A stretch of DNA of 64,000 nt from Marinicella rhabdoformis (GTDB lineage Bacteria > Pseudomonadota > Gammaproteobacteria > Xanthomonadales > Marinicellaceae): positions 841,914 to 905,913 of the forward strand of contig NZ_VTFS01000001.1 of NCBI RefSeq assembly GCF_009671245.1. Reading direction: 5' to 3'. Positions within the stretch are counted from its first letter, which is position 1; each line of letters starts with the position of its first letter. Below are positions 52,767 to 61,337 of the stretch, piece after piece. Both the position numbers and the translations under genes were made by a program. The notes below the pieces were generated by a model. That model was given only the letters and a program-made list of their open reading frames with translations. It did no database searches and had not been told where the DNA came from.

Positions 52767-52801
52767 AAAAGGGCGGACCATAAATAATGAGCCGCCCTTT
52801 T
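52767..52801. terminator. Bidirectional terminator between the two giant secreted genes
   Basis: Stem AAAAGGGCGG/CCGCCCTTTT with a 15-nt loop, between two convergent stop codons. A-rich and T-rich arms serve both strands. Confidence 0.85.
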
Positions 52802-52819
52802 AAATTTCAAACAATTGTT

Positions 52820-55444
52820 TTATGGCACAACACCTTCATCAAAACCATCTTTAAAAATCAAATCATCTTCATGCACTGAATTCAGTTCAACCGCACCTAC
52901 ATCACACAATGAAACACCATCTGAATTCCCATCCCATGGACGAATAAACCCTCGCTGATCGACTCTATTTAACTCACAACTTGAACTGCCTGAATCTATG
53001 GCCAAACCGCCGAGAATTGGCAAGTGAGTCATTGAGGTGCCTCCATTATCAACCAATATTGGCTCAATGACGGTGTCAACACTTCCAGGTGGTGTAACAT
53101 CAGAAAGATCAAACACATGGTTGGTACCACTGTTGCCATTTTGGCCAATGATATTATTTCTACTGACCAACAGTGGAGTGCCAGATACCACCATATTCAT
53201 TTCAGCATATCCTGTTCCACCGCCTTTATCCCCAGCAGATGGAGGTGGAATCACCAATATATTTCCAGATATGATGTTATTAGACAATGTCACATTGTCA
53301 GCATCTGAGCCATAAAAGCCACCTACACTTTGGCCTTCATTTTTTGTGATTGTATTGTTAGTGATCAGTCCTTGGTTTTGTGCCATCTGTAAACCACCCA
53401 ATGTAATACCCTCATTACCAGAAATGGTATTATTCTTAACAACCATGTTCATGTTCCCTGATAACTGCGCCCCTCCAATTGCTGTGCCTGAATTATTCGA
53501 AATCAGTGTTTCACTCAATCTAAAATTGGCACTCTGAAGCCCAACTAGCCCCGATGGTAAATGTGAAAATTGAGCCTCACCCATGTTATTAGAAATATTT
53601 GATTTTTCTATGCCGCTGATGTGATTTAAAACTGATAACACACCCATTGTTTGATTACCTATCACATTCGAATTAAACAATTGGATTTCACTGCCATACC
53701 ATGACGCCACAGCAGCTAATCCAGTATTGGCACCAGTCACGGTTACATCATTTAAAATCAAACCATTTTCATCAGCTACTGTAAACAAGTTAAAATCTTC
53801 CAATGACGAAGTGTCTCGCTCTACCAATGAGTTGTTTCCATTTATGATCATGCCGCTTCTAACAACTGGCAATCCAGAACCAAAATAATACTGATTTTGA
53901 AGATTATAAACATCTGCCGCGACTGTATGAGTGTGTGTACTCCCTTCTGGTAATTCAATAATATCATGCCCATTGCCAGGTTGACAGCCACCCACACTGG
54001 CGTCATTGTTAGCAGAAACCATGGCGTTTTGTAATGTACATGCACCACCATTTACAATGATGGGCAAAGAATGCTCAAATGCGCCGGCATCACAGATAAA
54101 AGAGCCATTTGTATCACCATCAATACCCCTGCCTTTTCCTTCTTGATCTAAGACCAAGTTTTGGTAACATGATTTAGCCAGACCATCAATAGCAATACTG
54201 CCATGTTTTAATGGTTGAACAAATTGACCATTTGTTAAATTGAGGGGATATAAGTTGTCACTTACTGAATTGGTAAAAACAACATCTGATGCTCCCATTG
54301 GTAGGCCATACACTTTAGTTTGGCCATTATCACCGATAAAATTATGTGCATCTGTAATTACTGCGGATGCTCCGATAACATAGCCATTGGCATATTCTGG
54401 CAATGCTTCAGTTTTATTTCCTGAAATAATGGTAGCTTCTAAAGTCATCGATGCCAGGCTGGCGTTCATAGCAAAACCACCGACATAACCTGTATTGTCA
54501 GACAATGTAACATGGCTGATCAATGTTGAATAACTTGGACCGCCTTTGTTTGAAACATTACCCTTATTTAAATGCTTACTGATAGCTGGTGGCACTTGCT
54601 CCGTTATAGTTAAGCCACCTATAAAGCCTTTGTTTCCACTGATGGTGCTGTTGATTAATTTTGATTCAGAGTTAATTAACTGTATACCACCAGCAACAGG
54701 GCCTGAGCCCCCTCTTTTTAAATCTATTTTACCCTTGCTGCTTCTTTGACCCCATAAAGGCGGAATTTCTGTAAGTCGATTGTTTATCACACTACTGTTG
54801 TTCAGCTCAAACAATGAACTGTATGCAAAGATGCCAGCAGCAGTATTACTGTTATCTGCAAAATTACTTACAACAACAGAATTATTAAGGCTTGTTTGAC
54901 CATACATACTGGCAACAGCACCATGGTTATCACTTAAAGTAGAATTGTTTACCTCTAAGAATCCTGCATAGTTTAAAACGCCACTTCCTATGCCTAAACC
55001 ATCATCACCACCGGCCACAGTCACATCGTTCAAAATCAATGTGCTGCCTGCTGCTAACTCAAAAATTCTGAAAAGGTTTGAACCAGTGCTGCCTTGAATC
55101 GTATTACCTTGGCCGTCTATTGTGATGTGGCTGTTAATAATTGGCAAACCTACGTAAGTGCCTGGGATGGCAGTTGATGCTTCATGCTGTGAGTTAACAC
55201 CGAAACTTTGTAACGGGCTATTAACAGGAGGAAGTTGTATTATGTCATCTCCATTACCTGATACACAACTGTTGACTACCGCATCAGTATTTGCTGCTTC
55301 AATCGCTTCCACCAATGAACAATCACTACCCACTTGAATTAAAGCTGATTGCCCCAAACCACTCAGTGCAAATAAGACGCTGCTGACCAGCGCTTTCCTT
55401 TTCAAATGATATTGATTTTTTATTTCTTTAGTTTTAATTTTCAT
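52820..55444 (-). CDS. Large secreted right-handed beta-helix protein with duplicated CSLREA-type modules
   Basis: An 874-residue protein with a long signal region (positively charged start, then KALVSSVLFALSGLGQSA). It has two similar halves. Each starts with a Cys-containing block (CSLVEAIEAANTDAV; CTLQNAMVSANNDAS) and DII.LP, continues with many beta-helix turns (NNT.SGN.G, VTLS), and ends with a Cys-type closing block (LDQEGKGRGIDGDTNGSFI then CDAGAFE; VDQRGFIRPWDGNSDGVSL then CDVGAVE). The tail reads EDDLIFKDGFDEGVVP. This matches surface proteins with CSLREA and choice-of-anchor Q-type domains. It is likely a secreted adhesin or matrix protein; enzyme activity cannot be excluded. Confidence 0.85.
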   Translation of the reverse strand: MKIKTKEIKNQYHLKRKALVSSVLFALSGLGQSALIQVGSDCSLVEAIEAANTDAVVNSCVSGNGDDIIQLPPVNSPLQSFGVNSQHEASTAIPGTYVGLPIINSHITIDGQGNTIQGSTGSNLFRIFELAAGSTLILNDVTVAGGDDGLGIGSGVLNYAGFLEVNNSTLSDNHGAVASMYGQTSLNNSVVVSNFADNSNTAAGIFAYSSLFELNNSSVINNRLTEIPPLWGQRSSKGKIDLKRGGSGPVAGGIQLINSESKLINSTISGNKGFIGGLTITEQVPPAISKHLNKGNVSNKGGPSYSTLISHVTLSDNTGYVGGFAMNASLASMTLEATIISGNKTEALPEYANGYVIGASAVITDAHNFIGDNGQTKVYGLPMGASDVVFTNSVSDNLYPLNLTNGQFVQPLKHGSIAIDGLAKSCYQNLVLDQEGKGRGIDGDTNGSFICDAGAFEHSLPIIVNGGACTLQNAMVSANNDASVGGCQPGNGHDIIELPEGSTHTHTVAADVYNLQNQYYFGSGLPVVRSGMIINGNNSLVERDTSSLEDFNLFTVADENGLILNDVTVTGANTGLAAVASWYGSEIQLFNSNVIGNQTMGVLSVLNHISGIEKSNISNNMGEAQFSHLPSGLVGLQSANFRLSETLISNNSGTAIGGAQLSGNMNMVVKNNTISGNEGITLGGLQMAQNQGLITNNTITKNEGQSVGGFYGSDADNVTLSNNIISGNILVIPPPSAGDKGGGTGYAEMNMVVSGTPLLVSRNNIIGQNGNSGTNHVFDLSDVTPPGSVDTVIEPILVDNGGTSMTHLPILGGLAIDSGSSSCELNRVDQRGFIRPWDGNSDGVSLCDVGAVELNSVHEDDLIFKDGFDEGVVP

Positions 55445-55568
55445 GTCCCCACTCGTTTAAAGTGTTGATTATTCTACATTAAAACATTTGACTTTTCACT
55501 TCATAAATCATTGAATTTAAGATGATTTTAAAGGTACCACAGTTTAATAATGGTGGATTAATGTACCT

Positions 55569-57269
55569 TCAAAAGCCTCGAGGAATCGCTGCCAATAATT
55601 TTTTCGTATAGTCCTTTTGTGGGTTTTGATAAATGCGTTCGGCTGTATCTATTTCAACAATTTTACCTTCACTCATGACGCCCACGCGGTCAGCGATGAA
55701 ATTAACCACAGACAAGTCATGTGAGATAAAAATATAAGTCAAATTAAGTTCTTGCTGTAATTCTAACAACAAATTCAATACCTGAGCTTGAACTGACACA
55801 TCTAAGGCAGACACAGATTCATCACAAACAATAAATTCAGGTTTGACGGCCAGTGCCCGAGCAATACAAATCCGTTGTCTTTGGCCACCAGAGAATTCAT
55901 GAGGATAACGGTTCAATTGATTACCATTCAGCCCCACTTTTTCAAGCAGCTTTACCGCCTGCTGAATTTTTTCTGCTTTGTTACAAACCGGCCCGTGCAA
56001 TGTCAAAGGCTCCATTAAAATATCAGCAATCGTCATGCGAGGATTCAATGAGGCAAAAGGATCTTGGAATATGATTTGCATCTTGGAACGTAAGGCACGC
56101 ATCTGCGACGGATCTTGCGCCAAAACATCCACACCATCGTAATACACTTCACCGGCTGTTGCGCCCTGTAAACGGAGGATAGTTCGACCTAACGTGGTTT
56201 TACCGCACCCTGACTCACCCACCAAGCCCAAGGTTTCGCCGCGACGCACGGTAAAACTCACGTTATCAACGGCTTTCACATGCCCTTGAGTACGACCAAA
56301 TAGGCCGCCTTTAATCGGAAAATATGTTTTTAAATTATTAACTTGAAGTAAAACTGGATTATTGCTTTTGTCTTTTTTCTGTTGAGGCTTTAAGCGTTCA
56401 GGTGCAATGGTTTTTTCTTTACCAGCATCTTTGCTCATGAAATCTGAAACAGTCAACAACCGCTCTGGATTGGCACCCAATTGCGGCCGGCAAGCCAACA
56501 AACCTTTTGTGTATGGATGCGCAGGGAATTTGAATATATTTTCTGTCGTGTTTTTTTCCACTAATTGACTGCGGTACATCACCACCACATCATCGGCCAA
56601 GTCTGCAATGACGCCTAAATCATGGGTAATAAACAACATGCTCATGCCCATGTCTTTTTGTAAATCCAACAACAATTCAAGTACTTGCTTTTGAATCGTC
56701 ACATCCAAAGCCGTGGTCGGCTCATCACAAATCAACAGCTCAGGTTCACAAGCAATCGCCATGGCAATCATCACCCGTTGTTTTTGACCGCCTGACATTT
56801 CGTGTGGGTATGAACGAATTCGCCTTTGTGGCTCAGGAATACCGACCATGTCAAAAAGTTCAATGGTTCTAGACAAGGCCTTTTTTCTGTTCAACCCTTG
56901 GTGTAGTCGCAGTACTTCAGCCACCTGATTCCCAACACGAAAGACAGGATTCAAAGAAGTCATGGGCTCTTGGAAAATCATTGAAATGCGATTGCCTCGC
57001 ATGGGCCGAAGTTGCTTTTCTTTTAAGGTCAATAAGTCTTGTCCTTGGAACCAAATTTCACCACTTTTGATGACACCTGGTGGTTGAGGTATCAGCCCCA
57101 TAATGGCCAAAGATGTAACTGACTTTCCAGAGCCCGACTCACCCACCAAACCCAAAGTTTGACCTTTGGCGATATCAAAAGACACGCCATCAACAGCTGT
57201 GACCAATTGATCTTGGGTTTTAAATTGTATGCTTAAATCTTTTACCGAAAGCAGTTTTTCTGTGTTCAT
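55569..57269 (-). CDS. Oligopeptide-type ABC transporter ATP-binding protein, two fused ATPase units
   Basis: A 566-residue protein with two ABC domains. First: Walker [14 protein letters not shown], signature [14 protein letters not shown], Walker [15 protein letters not shown]. Second: [42 protein letters not shown]. The fused form resembles YejF-type (OppD plus OppF). I chose the ATG at 57269, 17 nt past the stop of the permease gene; a longer start at 57311 overlaps it. It is the last gene of an operon with two permeases and a GMC oxidoreductase. Confidence 0.93.
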   Translation of the reverse strand: MNTEKLLSVKDLSIQFKTQDQLVTAVDGVSFDIAKGQTLGLVGESGSGKSVTSLAIMGLIPQPPGVIKSGEIWFQGQDLLTLKEKQLRPMRGNRISMIFQEPMTSLNPVFRVGNQVAEVLRLHQGLNRKKALSRTIELFDMVGIPEPQRRIRSYPHEMSGGQKQRVMIAMAIACEPELLICDEPTTALDVTIQKQVLELLLDLQKDMGMSMLFITHDLGVIADLADDVVVMYRSQLVEKNTTENIFKFPAHPYTKGLLACRPQLGANPERLLTVSDFMSKDAGKEKTIAPERLKPQQKKDKSNNPVLLQVNNLKTYFPIKGGLFGRTQGHVKAVDNVSFTVRRGETLGLVGESGCGKTTLGRTILRLQGATAGEVYYDGVDVLAQDPSQMRALRSKMQIIFQDPFASLNPRMTIADILMEPLTLHGPVCNKAEKIQQAVKLLEKVGLNGNQLNRYPHEFSGGQRQRICIARALAVKPEFIVCDESVSALDVSVQAQVLNLLLELQQELNLTYIFISHDLSVVNFIADRVGVMSEGKIVEIDTAERIYQNPQKDYTKKLLAAIPRGF

Positions 57270-57286
57270 ATGATGTTTTGTATTAT

Positions 57287-58099
57287 TTATGTGTTCTTTG
57301 GATCCAAACAATCCCTCAGCCCATCGCCCAGCCTGTTAAAACTTAACAAGGTTAATGACAGAAACAGCCCCGGGAAAATCAGTGCCCAAGGTGCCAGCTC
57401 CATATTCTCAGCACCCTCGCTGACCAAAACACCCCAAGAAGTCATCGGTTCTTGTACACCCAGCCCTAAAAAGCTCAAGAAGGATTCTACCAGAATCACC
57501 TGCGGAATGGTGAGCGTTGCATAGACCAAAATTACAGGCAGCAAATTAGGTAATATGTGGCGGCTCATGATTCGGACGCTCTGTTGTCCCATGGCAAAAG
57601 CCGCTTCGACAAACGCCTGCTGTTTAAGCGCTAAGGTTTGACCCCGCACAATACGCGCCATATCTAGCCACATATAGGCACCAATACCAACAAATATCAA
57701 CCACAAATGCTGACCAAAGAACACCAGCAACAAAATAACCAAAAACATAAAAGGCAAGGCATACATGACATCGACTATTCGCATCATCACCGCATCAATG
57801 CGACCGCCATAAAAACCAGCAAGCACCCCATAAACCACCCCCATAATGACACTGACCAATGTGGCTATCAATGCCACCATAAGTGATGTTTGACCACCCA
57901 ACAAGGTTCGCACCAATACATCACGCCCCATCACATCGGTACCCAGCCAAAAATCACTGTTTGGACCCATTGCCATCACATCCCAGTGTATGGTTTCAGG
58001 TAAATAATTGCTCATCAATGGCCCAAAAACACTGACTAATATAACGAATAACAACCACAACATCGCCAATTTCATGCCCCAATTCTTATCGCTTATCAT
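57287..58099 (-). CDS. Peptide/nickel-type ABC transporter permease (DppC/OppC-like)
   Basis: A 270-residue permease with about six membrane segments. The conserved cytoplasmic motif is EAAFAMGQQSVRIMSRHILP (EAA motif), and the start is MISDKNWGMKLAM. The ATG at 58099 overlaps the upstream permease stop by 4 nt; a longer frame to 58189 lies inside that gene. It resembles the DppC/YejE group. Confidence 0.92.
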   Translation of the reverse strand: MISDKNWGMKLAMLWLLFVILVSVFGPLMSNYLPETIHWDVMAMGPNSDFWLGTDVMGRDVLVRTLLGGQTSLMVALIATLVSVIMGVVYGVLAGFYGGRIDAVMMRIVDVMYALPFMFLVILLLVFFGQHLWLIFVGIGAYMWLDMARIVRGQTLALKQQAFVEAAFAMGQQSVRIMSRHILPNLLPVILVYATLTIPQVILVESFLSFLGLGVQEPMTSWGVLVSEGAENMELAPWALIFPGLFLSLTLLSFNRLGDGLRDCLDPKNT

Positions 58100-59028
58100 G
58101 ACGCTTGATCCTGTTGTATCGCCGGATTGAGCCAGCCAAATAATAGGTCCACAATCAGATTGAACAGCACCGTCAACAAACCCACCCACAACACCACAGC
58201 CATCACCAATGTATAGTCACGGTTCAAAGCCCCTTGAACAAAATACCGGCCTAAGCCTGGCAGTCCGTACAATTGCTCCACCACAACAGATCCTGTCATC
58301 AATGCCGCAGCAGCTGGTCCTAAATAAGAAACCACAGGCAGCATGGCCGGTTTCAGCGCATGACGCCACAGCACTTGTCTGGTCGTCAGTCCTTTGGCGA
58401 ATGCCACTTGAATGTAAGGTTGTTGCCACACTTCTAACAGCGATGTGCGCATCAATCGGGCAATGTACGCAATGAATGGCAAAGCCAAAGTCACCACAGG
58501 CAGTATCATGTGTAGCCATTCACCACCCTGCCAGCCACCGGCTGGCAACCATTGCCATGTCACCGCCAGCCACAAAATCAACAAAGGCCCAATCACATAA
58601 TTGGGGACTGATAAACCCACTACCGCCAATAACATGCTGGCCCCATCTGGCCATTTTTTGTGATTAACTGCAGCCACCACACCCAAAGCGACACCACACA
58701 CCAATGCCAATAACAAAGCCCATAAACCCAGTTTCAAAGACACCGGCAAACCTGAAGACAATAACTGGTTTACGGTAAAGTCGGGGTATTGAAAAGATGG
58801 CCCTAAATCGCCTTGCAGCACACCTGATAAGTAGGTGAGGTATTGATCGTGCAATGGCAAATCCAGGCGGTATTGTGCCGCTATTTGTGCTTCTATCTCT
58901 GGACTTAAACTGCGCTCGACATCGAAAGGCCCTCCAGGCGCTAAACGCAACAAGAAAAATGTCAGGGTCAAAATCAGCCACATCACAGGCACCGCCCACA
59001 ACAGCCGCTGAATGACCATCTGCATCAT
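58096..59028 (-). CDS. Peptide/nickel-type ABC transporter permease (DppB/OppB-like)
   Basis: A 310-residue permease with six membrane segments, the N-terminal LTLTFFLLRLAPGGPFD and the EAA-type motif around VAFAKGLTTRQVLWRHALKP. The first residues of the GMC gene stop overlap its start by 4 nt. No solute-binding protein gene is present in the operon, so substrate specificity cannot be read from the sequence. Confidence 0.93.
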   Translation of the reverse strand: MMQMVIQRLLWAVPVMWLILTLTFFLLRLAPGGPFDVERSLSPEIEAQIAAQYRLDLPLHDQYLTYLSGVLQGDLGPSFQYPDFTVNQLLSSGLPVSLKLGLWALLLALVCGVALGVVAAVNHKKWPDGASMLLAVVGLSVPNYVIGPLLILWLAVTWQWLPAGGWQGGEWLHMILPVVTLALPFIAYIARLMRTSLLEVWQQPYIQVAFAKGLTTRQVLWRHALKPAMLPVVSYLGPAAAALMTGSVVVEQLYGLPGLGRYFVQGALNRDYTLVMAVVLWVGLLTVLFNLIVDLLFGWLNPAIQQDQAS

Positions 59029-60605
59029 TGATTCAAAATGTCATCACTGATTTTTTCTGCCATCATGATGGTTGGTGCATTGGTATTACCCGAAACCAAG
59101 GTAGGCATCACAGAAGCATCCACAACACGCAATCCTTTCAAACCATGTACTTTCAATTTTTGATCTACCACTGCCATTTCGTCTTGGCCCATTTTACAGG
59201 TGCCGATCGGATGATAAATAGATTCTGATTTCTGACGTATGAATTCAATTATTTGTTCATCAGTCTGAACATCACTACCAGGGAACAATTCATCATCTCG
59301 GAATTCATCAAATGCCTTACTGGCCAGAATTTGTCTTTGAATTTTAAAACCGGCAACCATCAACTCTAAATCGTGCGGCACTGATAAATAATTGGCTTCT
59401 ATTTTGGCATGTGCTTTGGGGTCTGCAGAATGCAAAGTGATTTGCCCTCGGCTTTCAGGGCGTAATACACACATGTGAATGGTATATCCGCTGCCTTTAA
59501 TTCTGTTTCTGCCATGGTCATCAAGCATCGCAGGCACAAAATGAAACTGTAAATCAGGTCGGTCATCCTTGGCCAATGGGCTTTGCCAAAATCCACCGGC
59601 TTCAGCCACATTGGATGTGCCCGGCCCTTTCTTGAATAAGTAATATTTCAAACCGACAGTAATGTCGTTCAAAGTGTCGTATGTAATCTTTTGTTTACAG
59701 CGTTGCACCAAACAAACATCCAAATGATCCTGTAAATTTTTACCCACACCCGGCAAGTCATGTTGACATTCAATCTCATGTGCTGCCAACTCAGCTTTCG
59801 GACCAATCCCCGACAACAGCAACAACTGCGGTGAGTTTATCGCACCACCAGACAGTATCACTTCTTTATCAGCATGCACTTCAAATGTATTGTCACCTTG
59901 TGCCAAAACAACACCCTTGACCACACCATCCTCCAACAGCACTTTGTGGCAGGCTGTTTTGGTCATTACAGTTAAATTGTCTCGGTTTTGTGCCGGTTTT
60001 AAATAAGCTTGTGCCGTAGAGTGTCGTTTATTGTCTTTTTGTGTGACTTGATAAAAACCAAAACCACGCTGATGTTCACCATTGAAGTCATCGGTTTGAT
60101 CAAAACCACATTCAACCGCACCATCAATAAAAACCTGACTTAAAGGATTGGTGTAAGACAAATCTGACACCCACAACGGTCCATCTTGGCCATGAATGTC
60201 ATTGTTTATGCGTTGGTTGTTTTCGGCTTTTTTGAAATAGGGCAGTACTTCATCATAAGACCAGCCCTCGTTACCCATATCCTGCCAAAGATCATAATCT
60301 TTGCGGTGACCACGACAGTAACACATGGCATTGATTGACGAAGAACCACCCAACACTTTACCGCGTGGCCAGTACATCTGGCGCATATTCATGTGCGTTT
60401 CAGGCTCGGTTTCATAGGACCAATTGATAGACTTAATTCCCACCAATTTTGCCAAACCTGCTGGCATATGAATCAAAGGATTCCAGTCTTTGCCACCGGC
60501 TTCCACCAGCAAGACTTGCTGTTTTCCATCAGCGGAGAGTCTATTGGCCAGAACACAGCCAGCCGAACCGGCGCCAATGATAATGTAGTCAAATTTTTTA
60601 TTCAT
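59025..60605 (-). CDS. GMC family FAD-dependent oxidoreductase (choline dehydrogenase-like)
   Basis: A 526-residue flavoenzyme. It has the FAD-binding start DYIIIGAGSAGCVLANRLSA, the GMC signature GKVLGGSSSINAMCY, the second signature GGAINSPQLLLLSGIG and the C-terminal catalytic region YHPIGTCKMG followed by NTNAPTIMMAEK. GMC enzymes oxidise alcohols, often primary. There is no signal peptide, so it is probably cytoplasmic. The membership resembles alcohol or choline dehydrogenase-like proteins, but the substrate is unknown. It is the first gene of the operon that continues with the peptide-type ABC transporter. Confidence 0.92.
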   Translation of the reverse strand: MNKKFDYIIIGAGSAGCVLANRLSADGKQQVLLVEAGGKDWNPLIHMPAGLAKLVGIKSINWSYETEPETHMNMRQMYWPRGKVLGGSSSINAMCYCRGHRKDYDLWQDMGNEGWSYDEVLPYFKKAENNQRINNDIHGQDGPLWVSDLSYTNPLSQVFIDGAVECGFDQTDDFNGEHQRGFGFYQVTQKDNKRHSTAQAYLKPAQNRDNLTVMTKTACHKVLLEDGVVKGVVLAQGDNTFEVHADKEVILSGGAINSPQLLLLSGIGPKAELAAHEIECQHDLPGVGKNLQDHLDVCLVQRCKQKITYDTLNDITVGLKYYLFKKGPGTSNVAEAGGFWQSPLAKDDRPDLQFHFVPAMLDDHGRNRIKGSGYTIHMCVLRPESRGQITLHSADPKAHAKIEANYLSVPHDLELMVAGFKIQRQILASKAFDEFRDDELFPGSDVQTDEQIIEFIRQKSESIYHPIGTCKMGQDEMAVVDQKLKVHGLKGLRVVDASVMPTLVSGNTNAPTIMMAEKISDDILNQ

Positions 60606-60642
60606 GTTGAGTTGGGGTTCTGCCTTTCCGGCTTTTGTTATT

Positions 60643-60659
60643 CAAACGTTTGTATTATA
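60643..60659 (-). promoter_or_regulatory. -10 box and operator-like palindrome upstream of the GMC/ABC operon
   Basis: Minus strand: TATAAT (60659-60654) followed directly by the perfect palindrome CAAACGTTTG (60652-60643), about 40 nt before the GMC start. A CG-centred AAACGTTT palindrome at this position is typical of LacI-type repressor sites; no such repressor is encoded nearby. The -35 is weak. Confidence 0.5.
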
Positions 60660-60799
60660 GCTTAATGAACCAACCTTACCAGTTTCAAACAATGAATAAT
60701 TGACTCACATCAACGGTAAAGCTACAGCAGCCACATAACTAAAAAATCAAACTGTCTAAAAACATGACTTATGGCTTTTTTGTTTTTAGCTTAACAGGC

Positions 60800-60805
60800 T
60801 ACAAT
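60800..60805 (+). promoter_or_regulatory. Possible -10 box of the molybdenum hydroxylase operon
   Basis: TACAAT, about 55 nt before the first ATG, with a weak TTTTTG -35 at 17-nt spacing. GGGG before the ATG gives the ribosome site. Confidence 0.35.
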
Positions 60806-60860
60806 AGAAAGGATATGCTGATTGCTTGGCAATTTGCTTTTGATAACAGATATGGGGTAA

Positions 60861-61337
60861 ATGATGATCAAACTGAACATAAACGGTAAGTTAACTGAAT
60901 TAGATGTGGCTGATGACATGCCGTTGTTGTGGGCTTTGCGAGATGTTGCCAAATTAACAGGCAGTAAATACGGTTGCGGCAAAGGTTTGTGTGGCGCTTG
61001 TACCGTTCACATTGATGGCCAAGCAACCCGAGCTTGTATCACCCCCATGTCTTATGCCGCAGGCAAAAAAGTGACCACCATTGAAGGCCTGTCTGATGAC
61101 GGAGAACATGCTTTGCAACAGGCTTGGCAACAATTCAATGTGGCTCAATGCGGTTACTGTCAGCCGGGACAAATCATGTCAGCAGCTGGCCTTTTAAAAA
61201 ACAACCCCAACCCAAGTGATGCCGATATCGACCAAGCCATGAGCGGTAACATTTGCCGCTGTGGCACTTACCCCAGGATACGCCAAGCGATTCACCAAGC
61301 AGCCAAAGTAATGGCTGGCAATGGAGAGCAATCATGA
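60861..61337 (+). CDS. Molybdenum hydroxylase small subunit, two [2Fe-2S] clusters
   Basis: A 158-residue iron-sulfur subunit. The plant-type cluster ligands are in [16 protein letters not shown] plus TRAC (Cys about 40, 45, 48, 60). The second cluster ligands are in [10 protein letters not shown] and [12 protein letters not shown]. It resembles IorA (isoquinoline 1-oxidoreductase alpha) and aldehyde-oxidase small subunits. The stop overlaps the large-subunit start by 4 nt. No FAD subunit gene is present, so electrons probably leave to a cytochrome or other membrane carrier, as in IorAB. Confidence 0.92.
   Translation: MMIKLNINGKLTELDVADDMPLLWALRDVAKLTGSKYGCGKGLCGACTVHIDGQATRACITPMSYAAGKKVTTIEGLSDDGEHALQQAWQQFNVAQCGYCQPGQIMSAAGLLKNNPNPSDADIDQAMSGNICRCGTYPRIRQAIHQAAKVMAGNGEQS

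Noticed and set aside
53037-54749. Plus-strand frames inside the beta-helix protein gene
   Set aside because: They are opposite-strand shadows in a repetitive gene, with no ribosome sites.
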